From Sthenelais limicola (taxonomy: Eukaryota; Annelida; Polychaeta; Phyllodocida; Sigalionidae), in contig OW804100.1 of assembly GCA_942159475.1 (NCBI GenBank), forward strand, positions 4,734,627-4,798,626: a stretch of DNA of 64,000 nucleotides, read 5' to 3'. The translations under genes and the position numbers were made by a program. Positions 50,353 to 62,621 of the stretch are shown in pieces. A model generated the notes under the pieces. It saw nothing but the letters and a program-made list of their open reading frames with translations. It had not been told where the DNA came from and did no database searches. Positions within the stretch are counted from its first letter, which is position 1. Each line of letters starts with the position of its first letter.

Positions 50353-51575
50353 ATAACATTATTATGTTAAGTACTATAATTGCAAATAATCACAATTGTT
50401 CGATTGTAATTGTTTTGGTGTATGGAAAATCCATCCGAATCCTTAGGGAAAACCCGCTAACTATTTCCATTTAAATTAATGAAGCTGGAATTGAGGCCCT
50501 ACTTAGGTTCACTTATAGTCAGTGTACGAGGAAGTGGTTGAAAGGAGAAGAGTTGTCGACGACAGTCTAAATGTAGCTGTATAGCCGCACAGCTTTATCT
50601 GAGTGGAGACAGGAGGGAGACAGGAGGGAGACGGGAGGGAGACGGGATGGGTGAAGCTTAGCTTAGAAGGGAAGAAGATCGAGAATCCAATTAGAGCCTA
50701 GGTCAGATAGATCTCTATTCTAAAGATAGATATATCTATCTATCTATAGTCGATATGTGTGGGTGTGTTTGTCACACGCAAGTTCCTCGTGTATATGTAC
50801 ATGTGTTTTACATCTGACATTTGTTTTTCATGCTCATATAGAAGTTGTGATAAATGTGCAAAACATAATATACTCATATATATTGACCAGTAAGAGGGCT
50901 GTGTAAAGCCTATTATAGGTAAGGGTCAATAATATAATGATTTATAATTTCAACTTGTTGGAATTGTCTCTTGAAATAAAATATGTTAAAAAAATCAGAA
51001 GGACATTACTGTAAATAACTGATAGACAAACATGCCGTGAAGATTACCCTTTTTTAAAACAAATTTTATTGAGTTCATTTTTACATTACATGATAATCTC
51101 ATGAAACTCAAGTAAAAAAACAATTTTCGATAAAGGTATACGAAAGAAGATGATACAATTTGAGCCATTTAACAAGCTAGTTTTTAAATGATCTAACAGA
51201 GTGGATTATTATATCACTAAAATACATCCATGTAGAATACAACAGAGGAATCCTCTCGTGACTAACTTGTTCTATAATAAGATAAAGGACGCTTTAAATA
51301 CTCCAGCTTGATAATATAATCATTATCGCACGAATGGGCAGCAATTTTATTATTCTAAAGATATAAAAGAGCACAGGACTTCCTTGTAGAGACGAAGAAG
51401 GTTTTTAGTTCTGCTAGTTATCTGTTGATTGGTATATTGGATCACGACAAACAGATTACTGATGATATGGTCTAAACACAGACCGATACCGATGCTTTAG
51501 TAGACAATCTCGGAAGAAATGATATAAATCTCGCTTGAAGATGGAATAATTCAATACTAATCATAGATATTTATT
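50353..51575. other. Intergenic, nothing recognised
   Basis: AT-rich, with a short GGGAGACAGGA tandem tract near 50605-50648 and a TATC tract near 50727-50745. No supported gene. Confidence 0.45.
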
Positions 51576-51649
51576 TTGTATAAAGTAAAGAATTTGTCGT
51601 TCACTAAAATCAGATGTTGGCGTGCGTGTCATGCGCCAGCCTTCTCACA

Positions 51650-52094
51650 GGAACTATATACAGTTTCAGTGTTTCAGGAAAATGATATTATTCAAAGTGT
51701 TTTATCCACAAGATCTCTTTGGTGGAAATATCTCATTCTTGGAGGGTTGAGTGCTGTTAGTAGCATGAAAACATGTTCGAGACTGTGGATGAAATATCCT
51801 TGCGTTTCGAATCATCCTATATATTCAGCTATTTTACTGGTAATTGCCCCCCCCCCCCCCAGAAACACTGCAAACCTTTTTAAAAACATAACTTATATAT
51901 CAAACATGAAATATAGAAACACTTCTTGGTTGTCCTTAATGTTTACCATCATTAGAATCCGCGTGATCTCATATGAGATCACGCGGATTCTAATGATGGT
52001 ATCTTTTCAAATATGAAAATGATGATATCTTTTCAAATATGGTGATATCTCAAAATCCATTTTAGCGACTTGTGACTCATTTTCCTAAAACACA
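51650..52094. repeat. MITE family B copy with a perfect 56-bp palindrome inside
   Basis: The left end is partly decayed (CAGGAAAATGATATTATTCA). The right terminus CGACTTGTGACTCATTTTCC to ACACATCACAT is intact. It contains a C-homopolymer near 51848-51860 and the palindrome 51945-52000. Confidence 0.7.
51945..52000. repeat. Perfect 56-bp palindrome
   Basis: Two exact 28-bp arms (beginning ACCATCATTAGAATCC) meet with no spacer at CAT|ATG. It sits in the MITE B interior where other copies have a single arm. Confidence 0.92.
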
Positions 52095-52177
52095 TCACAT
52101 ATGGGCAGAGTACAATATAAAATAGTTGAGTAAGAGAGCATGCAGGAAAATGGTCGAAATACTTTAATGAACCATAT

Positions 52178-52412
52178 GGGTCAGATTTTGAGAAAATGTA
52201 CAATTGGCAGATCTACACATTTTGTAAATTGTGCTAAATTACGCTGCAATTTGGTCAATACTAGGTAAATTCGAGTACATTTGGCATTGCATTGATTCTA
52301 GCAATCTGTTTGGTTAGGTTGAACTGTATTTTAAACTTTATTTTCGCCTGAAATCTGGCTTATTTGAGAAGATTGGTGAAGTTGAATTGTACATTTTTTG
52401 GCGATCTCACCC
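52178..52412 (-). repeat. MITE family A copy, reverse orientation
   Basis: 235 bp from GGGTCAGATTTTGAGAAAAT to CTCACCC. ATAT lies on both sides, which may be a target duplication or part of an extended terminal repeat. Confidence 0.88.
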
Positions 52413-53143
52413 ATATGTGTATCCACTACTAAGATGTGAAGGCCAATTTATTAATTTATTCAATCTGGTAAAGTTTTTTTATCTAGTTACTTCCTGATCC
52501 GAAGTCAACATGCCAAATATAATTTTTCTTTAATATCAGAAATATCCAGACTGTATCCAGTCTAATATCTGATTATGATGACTTGAAACAGATATTTGAA
52601 TTAGTAAAACATATATGAAAGGACACCTTCGTGTTTGAGGCCAAATTCAGAACTCATTTGATAGCTTTCACTATCAATTCAAGTGAGGTCGAATTTCCGG
52701 AATGATTTCGTTGAAAATATATTTACTTGTGCTTTGTTGTATTGTCAAGGCGCCTCAATTTAATGTTAATTTATCTATTAATACACATGGATATTCTCTG
52801 GTTCGACCATATACCTGGTGCTTAAACATAATGTTAAAATAACATTCAGGAATAATGAAGAAAAAGTCAAAGTAGAGTATGAAGATTCTTGTATTCTTTC
52901 TGGCACATATTATACAGGTTAGATATTCGATATGCCTTAAAGGTTCTCAATAAATAAACGTTCAATATATTTTTTTTAAATAATTATGTAAACTATAGTC
53001 TGACGTCAAATACTAACAAAGGAAATCTACATCAAAGTGTTTATGACAAAACTAAAAACTTAAAGCGAACACAATGCGATTAGATCACGAAGGAAGGGTA
53101 TAAGAACAAAAGAACAAACCTTATATTGCTCCTCCTCATATGT
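52413..53143. other. Intergenic, nothing recognised
   Basis: AT-rich, no supported gene or repeat. Confidence 0.4.
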
Positions 53144-53369
53144 GGGTCAGGTTTCCAGAAAATGTACAATTCACCTTCACCAATCCTCTCAAATAACCCA
53201 CAATTAAGAGCTTCAAAATACAGTTTAACATAACAGAACTGATACTTTAAATCAATGTGATACCAAATATACCCAGATATACACGGTATTTTTCATTCTT
53301 CAGCCTAATTTAGGAAAGTTTCCTAAATGTGTAGAGCTGCCAATTGTACATTTTCTGTACATCTGACCC
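53144..53369 (+). repeat. MITE family A copy
   Basis: 226 bp from GGGTCAGGTTTCCAGAAAAT to CATCTGACCC; about 10 bases shorter than the consensus near the AATTAAGAGCTTC block. Confidence 0.88.
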
Positions 53370-56300
53370 ATATGGAACATAAAGCCTTTGTATGTGTGCA
53401 TGCGGCGGGTCTGTAGTGTAGTTACATTGTCTGCGATGGTCTCTTAGCTTCATGTATAGGTGGAAGTTACCTGTGTAATATGATGCACATGTGGCACAAT
53501 GTGAGGATGAGAGGCCATTGAACGCAACATAAGGGACTTCAACACACCCTGACAACCTTTGTCGCCGATTAACCCTTTGTAAGGGAGTAGTGGGGGATTT
53601 TATCTTGGACAGTTCTATACAAAAAATTACCTTAAATCTTTTTTTAAAATGTATCGAGGTAAGAGTTATCGCTTGTATATCGATGGTTCCCGGTGGTTGA
53701 TGTAGTTGATGTGAGGGGTAGGAAATAAACCCTTTATTTATGGTTACAATATTTATTTCACTAGCTTTCGTGCTGAATATTGCCCTTCATCAGGCTTTTT
53801 TTAAAAGCGTGCAATTATTCTACCTTCTTCCTAGCTTCTAGATACCTTTCTTCAAAATGACTTTAAGGATCAGTTGTCAGAAAGTAGTTACTCTGTCCAC
53901 GGTAATGTTAATGTTACAAGTCCGTGCTCTGTCTGATAAATGCAGAACAGTTGTTTTCCATATCAGATAATTGTAGCTAAGGTTAACTAACGAGTTGGTT
54001 GAAGGAGCATGAATATTGCACTAGTTGCGTAGCAATGAGTGCAATATTCTAAACAACTGAAACCAACGAGTTAGTTAACAGATTCATTATACATGCTTTC
54101 AATCATGAAAATCGAAAAAAATCAAATCATAAATTTGAATTTTACCGGTAATCTTAGTAAAAAAACAGATTGGTTGCCATGACAACCCCACGTAAATCAC
54201 TAGTGAAATACGCAATATACGTAAATCACTCTATATGTATACGTTGTTTTCAGAGCAATGTGTGTATAATAAATTGGAATAAATATTGTATGGACAGGGA
54301 AAGACTTTGTGCAAAATTACCATTTATTTAGTTGTGAATAAAATGAATGGTTGTAATAAGTCTATTGTTGAGATTTGGAAAGAATATCTGCTTTAGTGGG
54401 ATTCCCATGGCAATCGAAAGAACCTGTTTTGTCAATTGAAAAGAATATGTACATTTGTAAAATGTTTGCTATGGTCACACCAATACAGGATATTTCCAAA
54501 CTGCAATTCCTAACAGTAGAGAAGGACATTTAGGTATGTCCCCAATTTACAGCATACAAATGGAATTTGTTACAAATGGAATTTATTTTGTAAAAATGTA
54601 AAAATATAAGATTCTAATTTGGATGTTAGATGGTTCTATTGTTACACCCAACATAAAGCATTACAATGAAGTTCAAGAATCACCAATTTGATATTCACTT
54701 TATATAAGACCACTAAGGCTGAGCAAGCTTTGTATTGGTTATATTGTTAAACTAAGAAAAAAATTGTCAAGCAATAAGAATCTTACTGATGTAATAATTA
54801 ATATTAATAAGGAGTTTTTGTTTAAGGCCAGTCAGGAAAGCCTGTGAGTGAGCAGAGGGCTGCAACCTATTAATTCTGACATTTTTCGACTACGTAACTG
54901 TCATGATATTGATTAGGAATAAAAGCATTATAATAATAATACAGCAAAATGGTGGGAAAAGATTATAGACGTCCTGATCTTCTTGTTGCTATAATGGGCG
55001 TTTGTTTTAAAATGGTTTATCGCCTTTTTAAAAGTTACTCAAGTCAAGCATTTTGGCACACAATGTTACTGGCAGGCAACTTTGAAAGACTGAAACTTGA
55101 CTAATTATTGGAGCAGCTATTAAATTCTAACCATCGTATATAGATAGGTAGATAGATAGACAGACAGAGCAATCTTTTATTTATCTGAAAAAAGAGTTTA
55201 CAGTGACAAATAGGTTGGCAGACTTCTTGGAACCTATTTTGAAACTTCCCAGATCTTCCAGCCGCTCCCCACATAGAGGTAACTTATCTAGAGAAGGACT
55301 AATACATAATAATAAAGCACAAAATGGTGGAAAATGGTATAAATCAACAACAAAGAAGTGAAGTAGTTCGGGAGACATTTAGTTATCCGAAAGTAGAGGT
55401 CTTTTTATTTGATCACACTGGCTACAGTGTGGTTTCTCTCATGTTTTTTAAAAATCTGTATTTCTTTATCCTGCCATCTCGGCTCCCCATTGGTTATTTC
55501 AATCTTCTCCGCCCGTTGGCATTAGAACCGAAATTATTGTCAATGGATTATTATTATTATTATTCAATGGAGCCCTACGGTTCCTTTTTCATAAAAATAA
55601 GTGACTGTTACATTTCTGGCCCCAGACTCCTTCGTTGTTGTTTTTAAAGAGTATAATATAACGATAGAAATATATGTGAATATCTTACATGTTGTATAAG
55701 AACTATCTAAGAAACCTTATGACTTTAACTGTATGACATCGGCGTGTATGAGTGGTAACCTGCATATCATAACCCAGTATACACAAGGTATAATCATAAT
55801 GATAATAATAGATTTTTATTTCCATAAAGGCTACAAAGTGTAATTCATGGTACAGACTAGAAATTGAAATGAAGTAAAAATATGGAAAAAGGAGTATCTG
55901 TAAAGTATAAGGTCTTCCAAATGGCCCTGAATTTGGAAAAGGATGTTGGGGTCATTGTCACGTCATTTTAATGGATTGTCAAGTCATTTCAAAAGGATAA
56001 GATAAGAGGGTTTTGGTCGATATACCTAATGGGGAAAAAATCCCAAAATGACCCATTTCTTCCGGCAATTACCGTGTTTTGGAATAAGGTTAGAGTGACT
56101 AAAGAGTTGGGGTCATTGTCAAGCTATTTCACTGGATTATTACCTCTTAGTCTTACTTCCTAGTCAAATATACATCATCGTGATTCTACTATTGATTTTC
56201 TACCAGGGGAGGGGGTTTTACTCATCTGTCAATCAAGGCTGAAGTAGGCGGTTTATCTCGCGAGATGACGACTGCTATGCGAGGTTCTCCTTTGAAGTTG

Positions 56301-56448
56301 TGTTGTTTCTAATCAAACTTAACGACACTATCACATCTTGGGTGAACAACGTGACCGTTGGTGCAACATTTCCTCAAGACCTGTAACTCGTTTGGAGGTT
56401 TCAGTCCAAGGTCTGCGGAAGAAAATTTCAAATGTTTGACATGTTTGA
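53370..56448. other. 3-kb AT-rich intergenic stretch
   Basis: No supported gene. A sequence near 53700-53815, read on the minus strand (CTGATGAAGGGCAATATTCA then GCACGAAAGC), resembles sequence near the ends of some retroelements but is too short to classify. Small ATT microsatellites lie near 55550-55565. Confidence 0.4.
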
Positions 56449-56686
56449 TATACATGGATAAAATCGACAAAAAATGTACAATTGGCCTTCACCAATCCCC
56501 TCAAATAACCCACATTTAAGACGAAAATCAGGTTCAAAATACAGTTCAACATAACCAGACAGATTAATAAATGAATAATTATGATATAGAATACACTCAG
56601 ATATATTCATCATTTTTCACTCTAATTTAGCAGAATTTGAGAGATGTGTAGATCTGTAGATTGTGCATTTTCTGATGTCCTGACCC
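56449..56686 (+). repeat. MITE family A copy with a decayed left terminus
   Basis: The interior and the right end (CTGTAGATTGTGCATTTTCT to CTGACCC) match; the left end reads ATGGATAAAATCGACAAAAA, a degraded terminal repeat. Confidence 0.78.
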
Positions 56687-57341
56687 ATATATCTGATTTC
56701 CCCCTTCCTCATTGCGTGTATAGTTGGATTAGCCTATACCAATATATCTAATTAATATAGATAACTCAACTGTAACGTCTACATTAACGTCTCTAGTACT
56801 AGATGATTATATAGATATACATATTGAACGAAAAGTTAGACAATAATAAATGTAATTCCGAATGTCGCTATTATTTTCACCAATGTCATTGAAAATTGAT
56901 GAAAAATATTGTTGTATATATATGTATCGTATTGAAACAGATGAAACTATATTCTATGTTTTATATTACTTCTCATTGTTTATATTGCCTGAATAAGTAT
57001 CGAATTAATTTACATTTGATGTCATAAATGCCTTAAAGATTAAATACCTCTTATATACTCGAAACAAAGCCATAAATTCTTCACTGGGTACTACGAGAAT
57101 AGCATGAATATGTAACTAAAATTTATCTAAAAAAAAAAATTGCAACTGTAGACGTCTCGTCTACTGATAGTCAAATTACTGCACTTCGCCCCCAATATGT
57201 CGTCCCAAACGTGTTTGGACAGCCAGAAGAAGCTCTGTGTTCCTTCGCTGAAATGTTGCCAATGACCCCAACAATGCTGATCAGCCCTGCGGGTCTGTTT
57301 GCTAAGCTACCATGGGCCAAACTCCATCCACCGCTATTTAT
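56687..57341. other. Intergenic, nothing recognised
   Basis: AT-rich; no supported gene. Confidence 0.4.
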
Positions 57342-57579
57342 GGGTCAAATTTTCAGAAAATGTACAATTCAACTTCACCAATCTTCTCAAATGACCCAAA
57401 TTTCCAGACGAAAATAAAGTTCAAAATACAGTTCAACCTATAACCAAAATGATTGCTAGAATCAATGCAATGCCGAATATACTCGAATTTACCTACTATT
57501 GACCAAATTGCAGCCTAATTTAGCAGAATTTACTAAATGTTTTCAGCTGCCAATTGTACATTTTCTGAGAATCTGGCCC
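57342..57579 (+). repeat. MITE family A copy
   Basis: 238 bp from GGGTCAAATTTTCAGAAAAT to ATCTGGCCC; interior of the same subgroup as 38885-39120. Confidence 0.88.
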
Positions 57580-57751
57580 TTCTGTCCTCCTGTTCTCGGC
57601 TCAGGGATATTTGTCTCTCGAATCATTCCCTCATCTAAAACTTTTAATTTCTTAATGCATTCTCTCTGTCTTAAGGAATTTACTCATTATGGTAATGTAT
57701 TATCAAGCATCGTTAATTGTTATGCAAGCAAACTATTTTGTTTGATAATAT

Positions 57752-58168
57752 GTGATGTGTTGCAGCAAAATAAGTCATATAAAGACGCAAAGAAATGATT
57801 TTGAGATATCATTCATTGTGAAAAGATGAGATTAAGCCGATTCTAATGATAGTAAACATTAAGACAACAAATAATTATCTCTATATTTTAAGTTTGATAT
57901 TTTTATGTCTGAAAAAAAAAGAGTATGTAATATTTCTTGGTGGACATTTACAAGTAAAGTAGCTGAATATAATGTATTTGCTGACCTTAGAAATGTATGG
58001 ATATTTTTAATACACTGTCCTGAGATTTGGTAAATGTATTCATGCTACCGACGGCGTTAAGCAGCACAAACATGAAAACATTCCAACAAGGAGATCTTGT
58101 GAACAAAACACTTTGAAAAATATCCATTTTGCGACTTATGATTCATTTTCCTGTAACACATCACATAT
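57752..58168. repeat. MITE family B copy, both termini present
   Basis: It begins TGTGATGTGTTGCAGCAAAA and ends CATTTTCCTGTAACACATCACA, flanked by TA on both sides. It lies in reverse orientation relative to 59068-59470. Confidence 0.75.
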
Positions 58169-58511
58169 TATTTTCACCAAGGTATTCTTGCTAATGTATT
58201 CAAGCGGAAATGAATGATATATAATACATCTCTGATAGGGACTGATAGTCACTTATGACGTCATAGTCTGTCAATAAAATGACATATAAATGACGACCTA
58301 AAACGTGATGTCATGGTTAAACGCATAGAATCAGATGTATATTTAGGTTTTAAAAACAAAATCATTCAAAAATAAAGATGTATATTTAGGTTTTAAAAAC
58401 AAAACAAAATATGTATATATATTTAGGTTTTAAAAACAAAAATAAAGATGTATATTTAGGCATGAATATAGTTCTTATGATATGATCAATATATGGCATA
58501 TTACAGGGTGG

Positions 58512-58708
58512 GGAAGACCCCCTCTTGAATCCCGTTTCTCATTTTTTATAAGCCCCATTTCCCGATTCCCGCAGGTTTTCATTTTGCAATCCCGTTTTTC
58601 TATTTGCGCATTGCAAATAGAAAAACGGGATTGCAAAATGAAAACCTGCGGGAATCGGGAAATGGGGCTTATAAAAAATGAGAAACGGGATTCAAGAGGG
58701 GGTCTTCC
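58512..58708. repeat. Perfect inverted repeat with 96-bp arms
   Basis: Arms 58512-58607 and 58613-58708 are exact reverse complements around a 5-base loop. The arms carry repeated AATCCCGTTT-type words, and related AATCCC-rich single-copy sequence continues to about 58790. As RNA it would form a 96-bp perfect hairpin. Confidence 0.95.
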
Positions 58709-59067
58709 TGGAAAAATTAAATCTGGCTCTGAATCCCTTTCCAGAATCCAGAATCCCGACCTTAAATAGGCCTCAATCCCGGTTCCCAAAAAGTTAATTC
58801 CCTACCCTGATATTAAGCATACCGTGACGTAACGGGACAGAATCAGAGGGGACAATTTTCAAATATCGAAAAATGATAAGAATTGCATGTTAGCATTAGT
58901 ATCATGTTAAGTGCTTTATTGTCTCCCGAGCCGACTCCTGTGTCATACATATCCGTGTCTTTGTGAAGTATGACGATATTATATGATTAACGATACCTTC
59001 CTATCGGTTCCTATCTAATCTGTATTATTCACTAACTCGGCCCTATATGGAATATACATTAAATGTG

Positions 59068-59470
59068 ATGCGTTCCAGTAAAATGAGTCACAAGGCGCAA
59101 AATTAATATTTCCAAAGTGTATTCCCCACAAGATCTCTTTATTGACATGCTCTGATTTTTAGAGGGTTTAGCTCTTATAGTCATATGAATCCATGTAACA
59201 GATTTCGGGACATTGTATTCAATATATCTATGCGTTTTGAAGGCCTTCGTAAGGAGTACATTTAGTTACTTTACTGGCAATTAGCCATCCAGAAACATTG
59301 CAAACTTTTTTTTCAAAAATAAAAATATCAAACTTAAAATATAGAAATACTTATTAGGTGTCTTTGTGTTTTCTATCATTGGAATCGGCTTGATCTCCTC
59401 TTTTCATATATGGTGATATCTCAAAATCCATATTTTGCGACTTATGACTCATTTTCCTAAAACGGGTCAC
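59068..59470. repeat. MITE family B copy, both termini present
   Basis: About 400 bp from GTGATGCGTTCCAGTAAAAT to CATTTTCCTAAAACGGGTCAC, with inverted termini of about 38 bp sharing the TGAGTCACAAGTCGCAAAA core. The best reference copy of the family here. Confidence 0.8.
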
Positions 59471-59664
59471 AAATGTTCTTTTAAAAGTGGCAGAGGACAA
59501 GCAAAGGCTGAGGTAGAAAGGCTGTAGATGCAAATTGTTAAAGATTATATTCTTTGGTAGGTAAAAAGTACAGAGATAATAGTCTTGTTAATTTGGTGAG
59601 AAGACGAAGATATACAATAACCAGACACACTTTACCACTCACTAGAACATAGGAGTGTTGGTTT

Positions 59665-59747
59665 CTTTTTATCACTTTTCACTCTAATATAGCAGAATTT
59701 GAGAGATGTGTAGAACTGTAGATTGTGCATTTTCTGAAAACTGACCC
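59665..59747 (+). repeat. MITE family A, right-end fragment
   Basis: TTTTCACTCTAATATAGCAG through GTAGATTGTGCATTTTCTGA to CTGACCC matches the right third of the copy at 56449-56686; the left part is absent. Confidence 0.75.
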
Positions 59748-59910
59748 AAATATATATTATATATGTGTGTGACATTGCTAACATGCCTCCTGCTCTAGGT
59801 CATTGTGAGATAAGATTAGAGGAGAACAGTGTCAGCCCACCACCCGGGCCCACCACATTAGACACACACCTAGATCTCTGACGTTACAGTTAAACCTTAT
59901 CTACTTAAGG

Positions 59911-60029
59911 AATAATTTCCGAGGTTTTTTCTGCTCGCGGTGTCTATAGCGTCAGGGAGTTCGAGGGCGAAGCCCGAGAATTCCCTGACGCTATAGACAC
60001 CGCGAGCAGAAAAATCCGAGGAAATTATT
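59911..60029. repeat. Long hairpin with 58-bp arms
   Basis: The arms, beginning AATAATTTCC and centred on CTGCTCGCGGTGTCTATAGC, pair around a 3-base loop with only about six mismatches near the base and tip. It lies just upstream of the promoter-like region at 60.2 kb. Confidence 0.88.
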
Positions 60030-60184
60030 GCTTTTAGAAGAGAATTGATGAGATTTCCTTAATGTTAGAGCAAAAAAGATAGACAAACCTTCTTTATTCC
60101 GTCAAAAAACCTCAAAAAACCTCAAAAAACCTCAAAAAACCTCCGGAATATCGTGCTAAGCCATGAGAGTCGTCAGCCTTTCTA

Positions 60185-60560
60185 TGAGACCGGAAGTGAT
60201 TGCACTGCTTTAATCGGAACCTATATAATACCGCGACGGCTGACCGAATGAAGCTTTAGCCACAACAGCCAATCAGAGGAGCGTATTTGCTAATGTTTAT
60301 GTTCAACCGGCCGGCCTGTTTTTGCAAGGTTCCGCTGCTTGCTATCCAAAGCATCGGACACCGCGTTAGTCGAAATCTAAATGATACCGCGACGGCTGGC
60401 CAAGTGAAGTGGGCGGGGCTTAGCGGAGAAACAGCCAATCAGAGGTGCGTATTCGCTAATGTTTATGTTCAGCGAGCCGGCCTATTTTTATAAGGATCCG
60501 CTGCTTGCTATCCAAAGCAGAGGAGACTTCCGGTTCTCGAATGCCGTGTTGCGTGTGTCT
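60185..60560 (+). promoter_or_regulatory. Promoter-like region with a 156-bp tandem duplication
   Basis: Two copies of a roughly 156-bp unit start at ATACCGCGACGGCT (60229 and 60385). Each carries a CCAAT box (AGCCAATCAG); the second also has a GC box (GGGCGGGGC, 60411-60419). ETS-type CCGGAAGTG (60190-60198) and CTTCCGG (60527-60533) lie at either side. This mix suits a TATA-less or weak-TATA promoter, plausibly of the gene whose coding exon starts at 62710. Confidence 0.5.
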
Positions 60561-60884
60561 AGGGACTTAAAAAAGAAATAAATAAAAGATTTGAATCGGT
60601 AGAAATGATTTAAATAGTGTTTGAGCCCGATAGCGAAGATTTAGTCTACGGGAATCTAGTATTCAATGAATGGCGATTTCAGAACCCATACGTGCGACCG
60701 GAAGAGATGTGGAGACCCTTCGGCATAGCCACTCATGTGCACATTCACTTGGCGTTGCATTGTGTACGGTGGCCTATATAGCGCACGGAGGATTTCATTC
60801 GAAAGTGACCCGCAACTAGCAACTAGGCTTCTAAATTAGTTTCAAACACATACGCTAGATGTCAGCACAAACTTAGGGAGAAGT

Positions 60885-61100
60885 TGATCTATGGAGTTGA
60901 TCTATGGAGACGAAAGAATTGATCTATGGAGACGGAAGTATTGATCTATGGAGACGGAAGTATTGATCTATGGGGAAGTCTTGATCTATGGAGACGGAAG
61001 TCTTGATCTATGGAGACGGAAGTCTTGATCTATGGAGACGGAAGTCTTGATACTGATCTATAGGGACTGTTACTGCTCTATAGGGAGTCTTGAGACTGAA
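60885..61100. repeat. Minisatellite of about 23-25 bp
   Basis: Units of TTGATCTATGGAGACGGAAG (with AGT or TCT variants) repeat about eight times, decaying toward the right. Confidence 0.85.
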
Positions 61101-61467
61101 CTATAGGCTTGATACTGATCTATAGGGACGGTTTTATGGGGACGGAAGTGGTTTAGAGGGAATCTATGAAGAAAAAAAACCTCCCAGAATCTCATCAGAT
61201 CGATTCTAAAAGTCACTAGATGTGGAACCACAGGTGAAGTGGGGAAATGTGCCCGCTTTAATAACACTACACATTGGTGTACTTGGTCATACTGGGGCGA
61301 GAGGGGAAACGCCCTTACAGGATGCCATACCCAACTCTTTTCCATCATTAGCAATGATTTTTTTATTATTATTATTGGTCCTGGGTAAGACCATAAAGTG
61401 CCTTTCCGTTTCTTTTTCTCTGTCTCTCTCTATCTCTATTTCCTTGGTACGATCAGAAACTGCCTCC

Positions 61468-61625
61468 CCCTCAGCTTTCCCGCCCTTGATATAACCTTCA
61501 AAGTGTTGATAAGGGCGTAAAACAACCGATCTCACTCACTCACTCCCTCTCAGCTCTCCCGCCCTTGATATAACCTTCAATGTGTTGATAAGGGCGTAAA
61601 GCAACCAATCTCACTCACTCACTTT
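61468..61625. repeat. 79-bp tandem duplication with a CACT-repeat tail
   Basis: Two units contain CCCGCCCTTGATATAACCTT and GATAAGGGCGTAAA, each ending in CTCACTCACTCACT. The form recalls LINE 3' ends with microsatellite tails; no coding part is present. Confidence 0.6.
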
Positions 61626-61659
61626 TTTTTTACATATGAATAACCGTAGACAGCTATAT

Positions 61660-61896
61660 GGGTCAGATTTTCAGAAAATGTACAATTCACCTTCACCAAT
61701 TATCTCAAATAACATAAATTTAAGACAAGAATCAGGTTCAAAATACAGTTCAACATAACTAAACAGACTGCTTGAATCAATGCAATGCCACACATACCCA
61801 TGTATATACCTAGTGTTGATGATTTTTCAGTCCAATTTCGTAGAATTTACAAAATATGTTGATCTGCCAATTGTACATTTTCTGACAATCTGACCC
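61660..61896 (+). repeat. MITE family A copy
   Basis: 237 bp from GGGTCAGATTTTCAGAAAAT to CAATCTGACCC, with ATAT on both sides. Confidence 0.9.
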
Positions 61897-62235
61897 ATAT
61901 ACAGATGACAGGCCTTGGGTAACCCAGTGGGCGTGCAAAGGGTGCGATGATATTATGACAAGGCGTTAATGGGATTCTGATCCGGGCCCAAGACCCTCTT
62001 GATATACAAGCCAACGCCTTAATTATAGATTTGAAGCTATTTGAAGTAATGCTGATATAAGCAAAGGGAAAAACAACTGTCGTTGACTGTTTATTAGTAT
62101 ATGGGTTTTGCTGTTTTATTTTTTAAAGTATTCACAACTTGTGTCAGTTTAACTCAATTAATTTCCGTTTCCAAGGGAAACGTTTGCAGATTTCAGTTAC
62201 ATGTAACCCATGTAAATAGCGAAGTACCCATCCTC

Positions 62236-62545
62236 TGGACGGTCCCGCCCTTCTTCTCACTCACTCTCCCCTCCCCGTCTCTCCCTGCCTCTCCTCCTTT
62301 TCTCTCCCTGCCTTTATCTCCCCCTGTTCCTACCCTCCCCCTCTCTTCTCCCCTGCCCTGATCTCTCTCCACCTCTCTTTTTTTCCTTCTTCGCCCTCCC
62401 TCGCTCTCTCTTTCCCCTCTTTTTCTTTCCCCCTTCCTCCTCTTCTCTCTTTCCCTCTCCCCCTCTCTCTTCTTCTCCCTCCCCTCCGCTCTCCCACACA
62501 TACCCACCCCTCTTTTCCCTCCCCGTTTTCTCTGTCTCAATCCTT
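62236..62545. repeat. Long polypyrimidine tract
   Basis: About 300 bases almost wholly C and T on the plus strand, ending about 80 bases before a splice acceptor. It could form triplex DNA; it yields a spurious Arg/Glu/Lys-rich frame on the other strand. Confidence 0.85.
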
Positions 62546-62621
62546 TAGATACTGGTATTTTGGAAGGAGCTAAAAATGGCCTATCAATAATAAATCATTA
62601 ATTCATGTCCTTTCCTTTTCA

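Noticed and set aside
51576..52016. 146-codon plus-strand ORF
   Set aside because: It lies across a MITE copy, a C-homopolymer and the palindrome; composition is that of translated repeat DNA.
53310..53555. 81-codon minus-strand ORF
   Set aside because: Part of it is the MITE terminus (also translated in other frames elsewhere); no conserved features.
53766..53794. Hammerhead-ribozyme-like CTGATGA...GAAA on the minus strand
   Set aside because: The bases between the two motifs (AGGGCAATATTCAGCAC) do not form a stem II, so a ribozyme is not supported.
58475..58789. ORFs on both strands giving nearly the same protein
   Set aside because: A consequence of the perfect inverted repeat; both strands carry the same words.
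62193..62540. Arg/Glu/Lys-rich minus-strand ORF
   Set aside because: A translation of the polypyrimidine tract; low complexity with no start context or domain.
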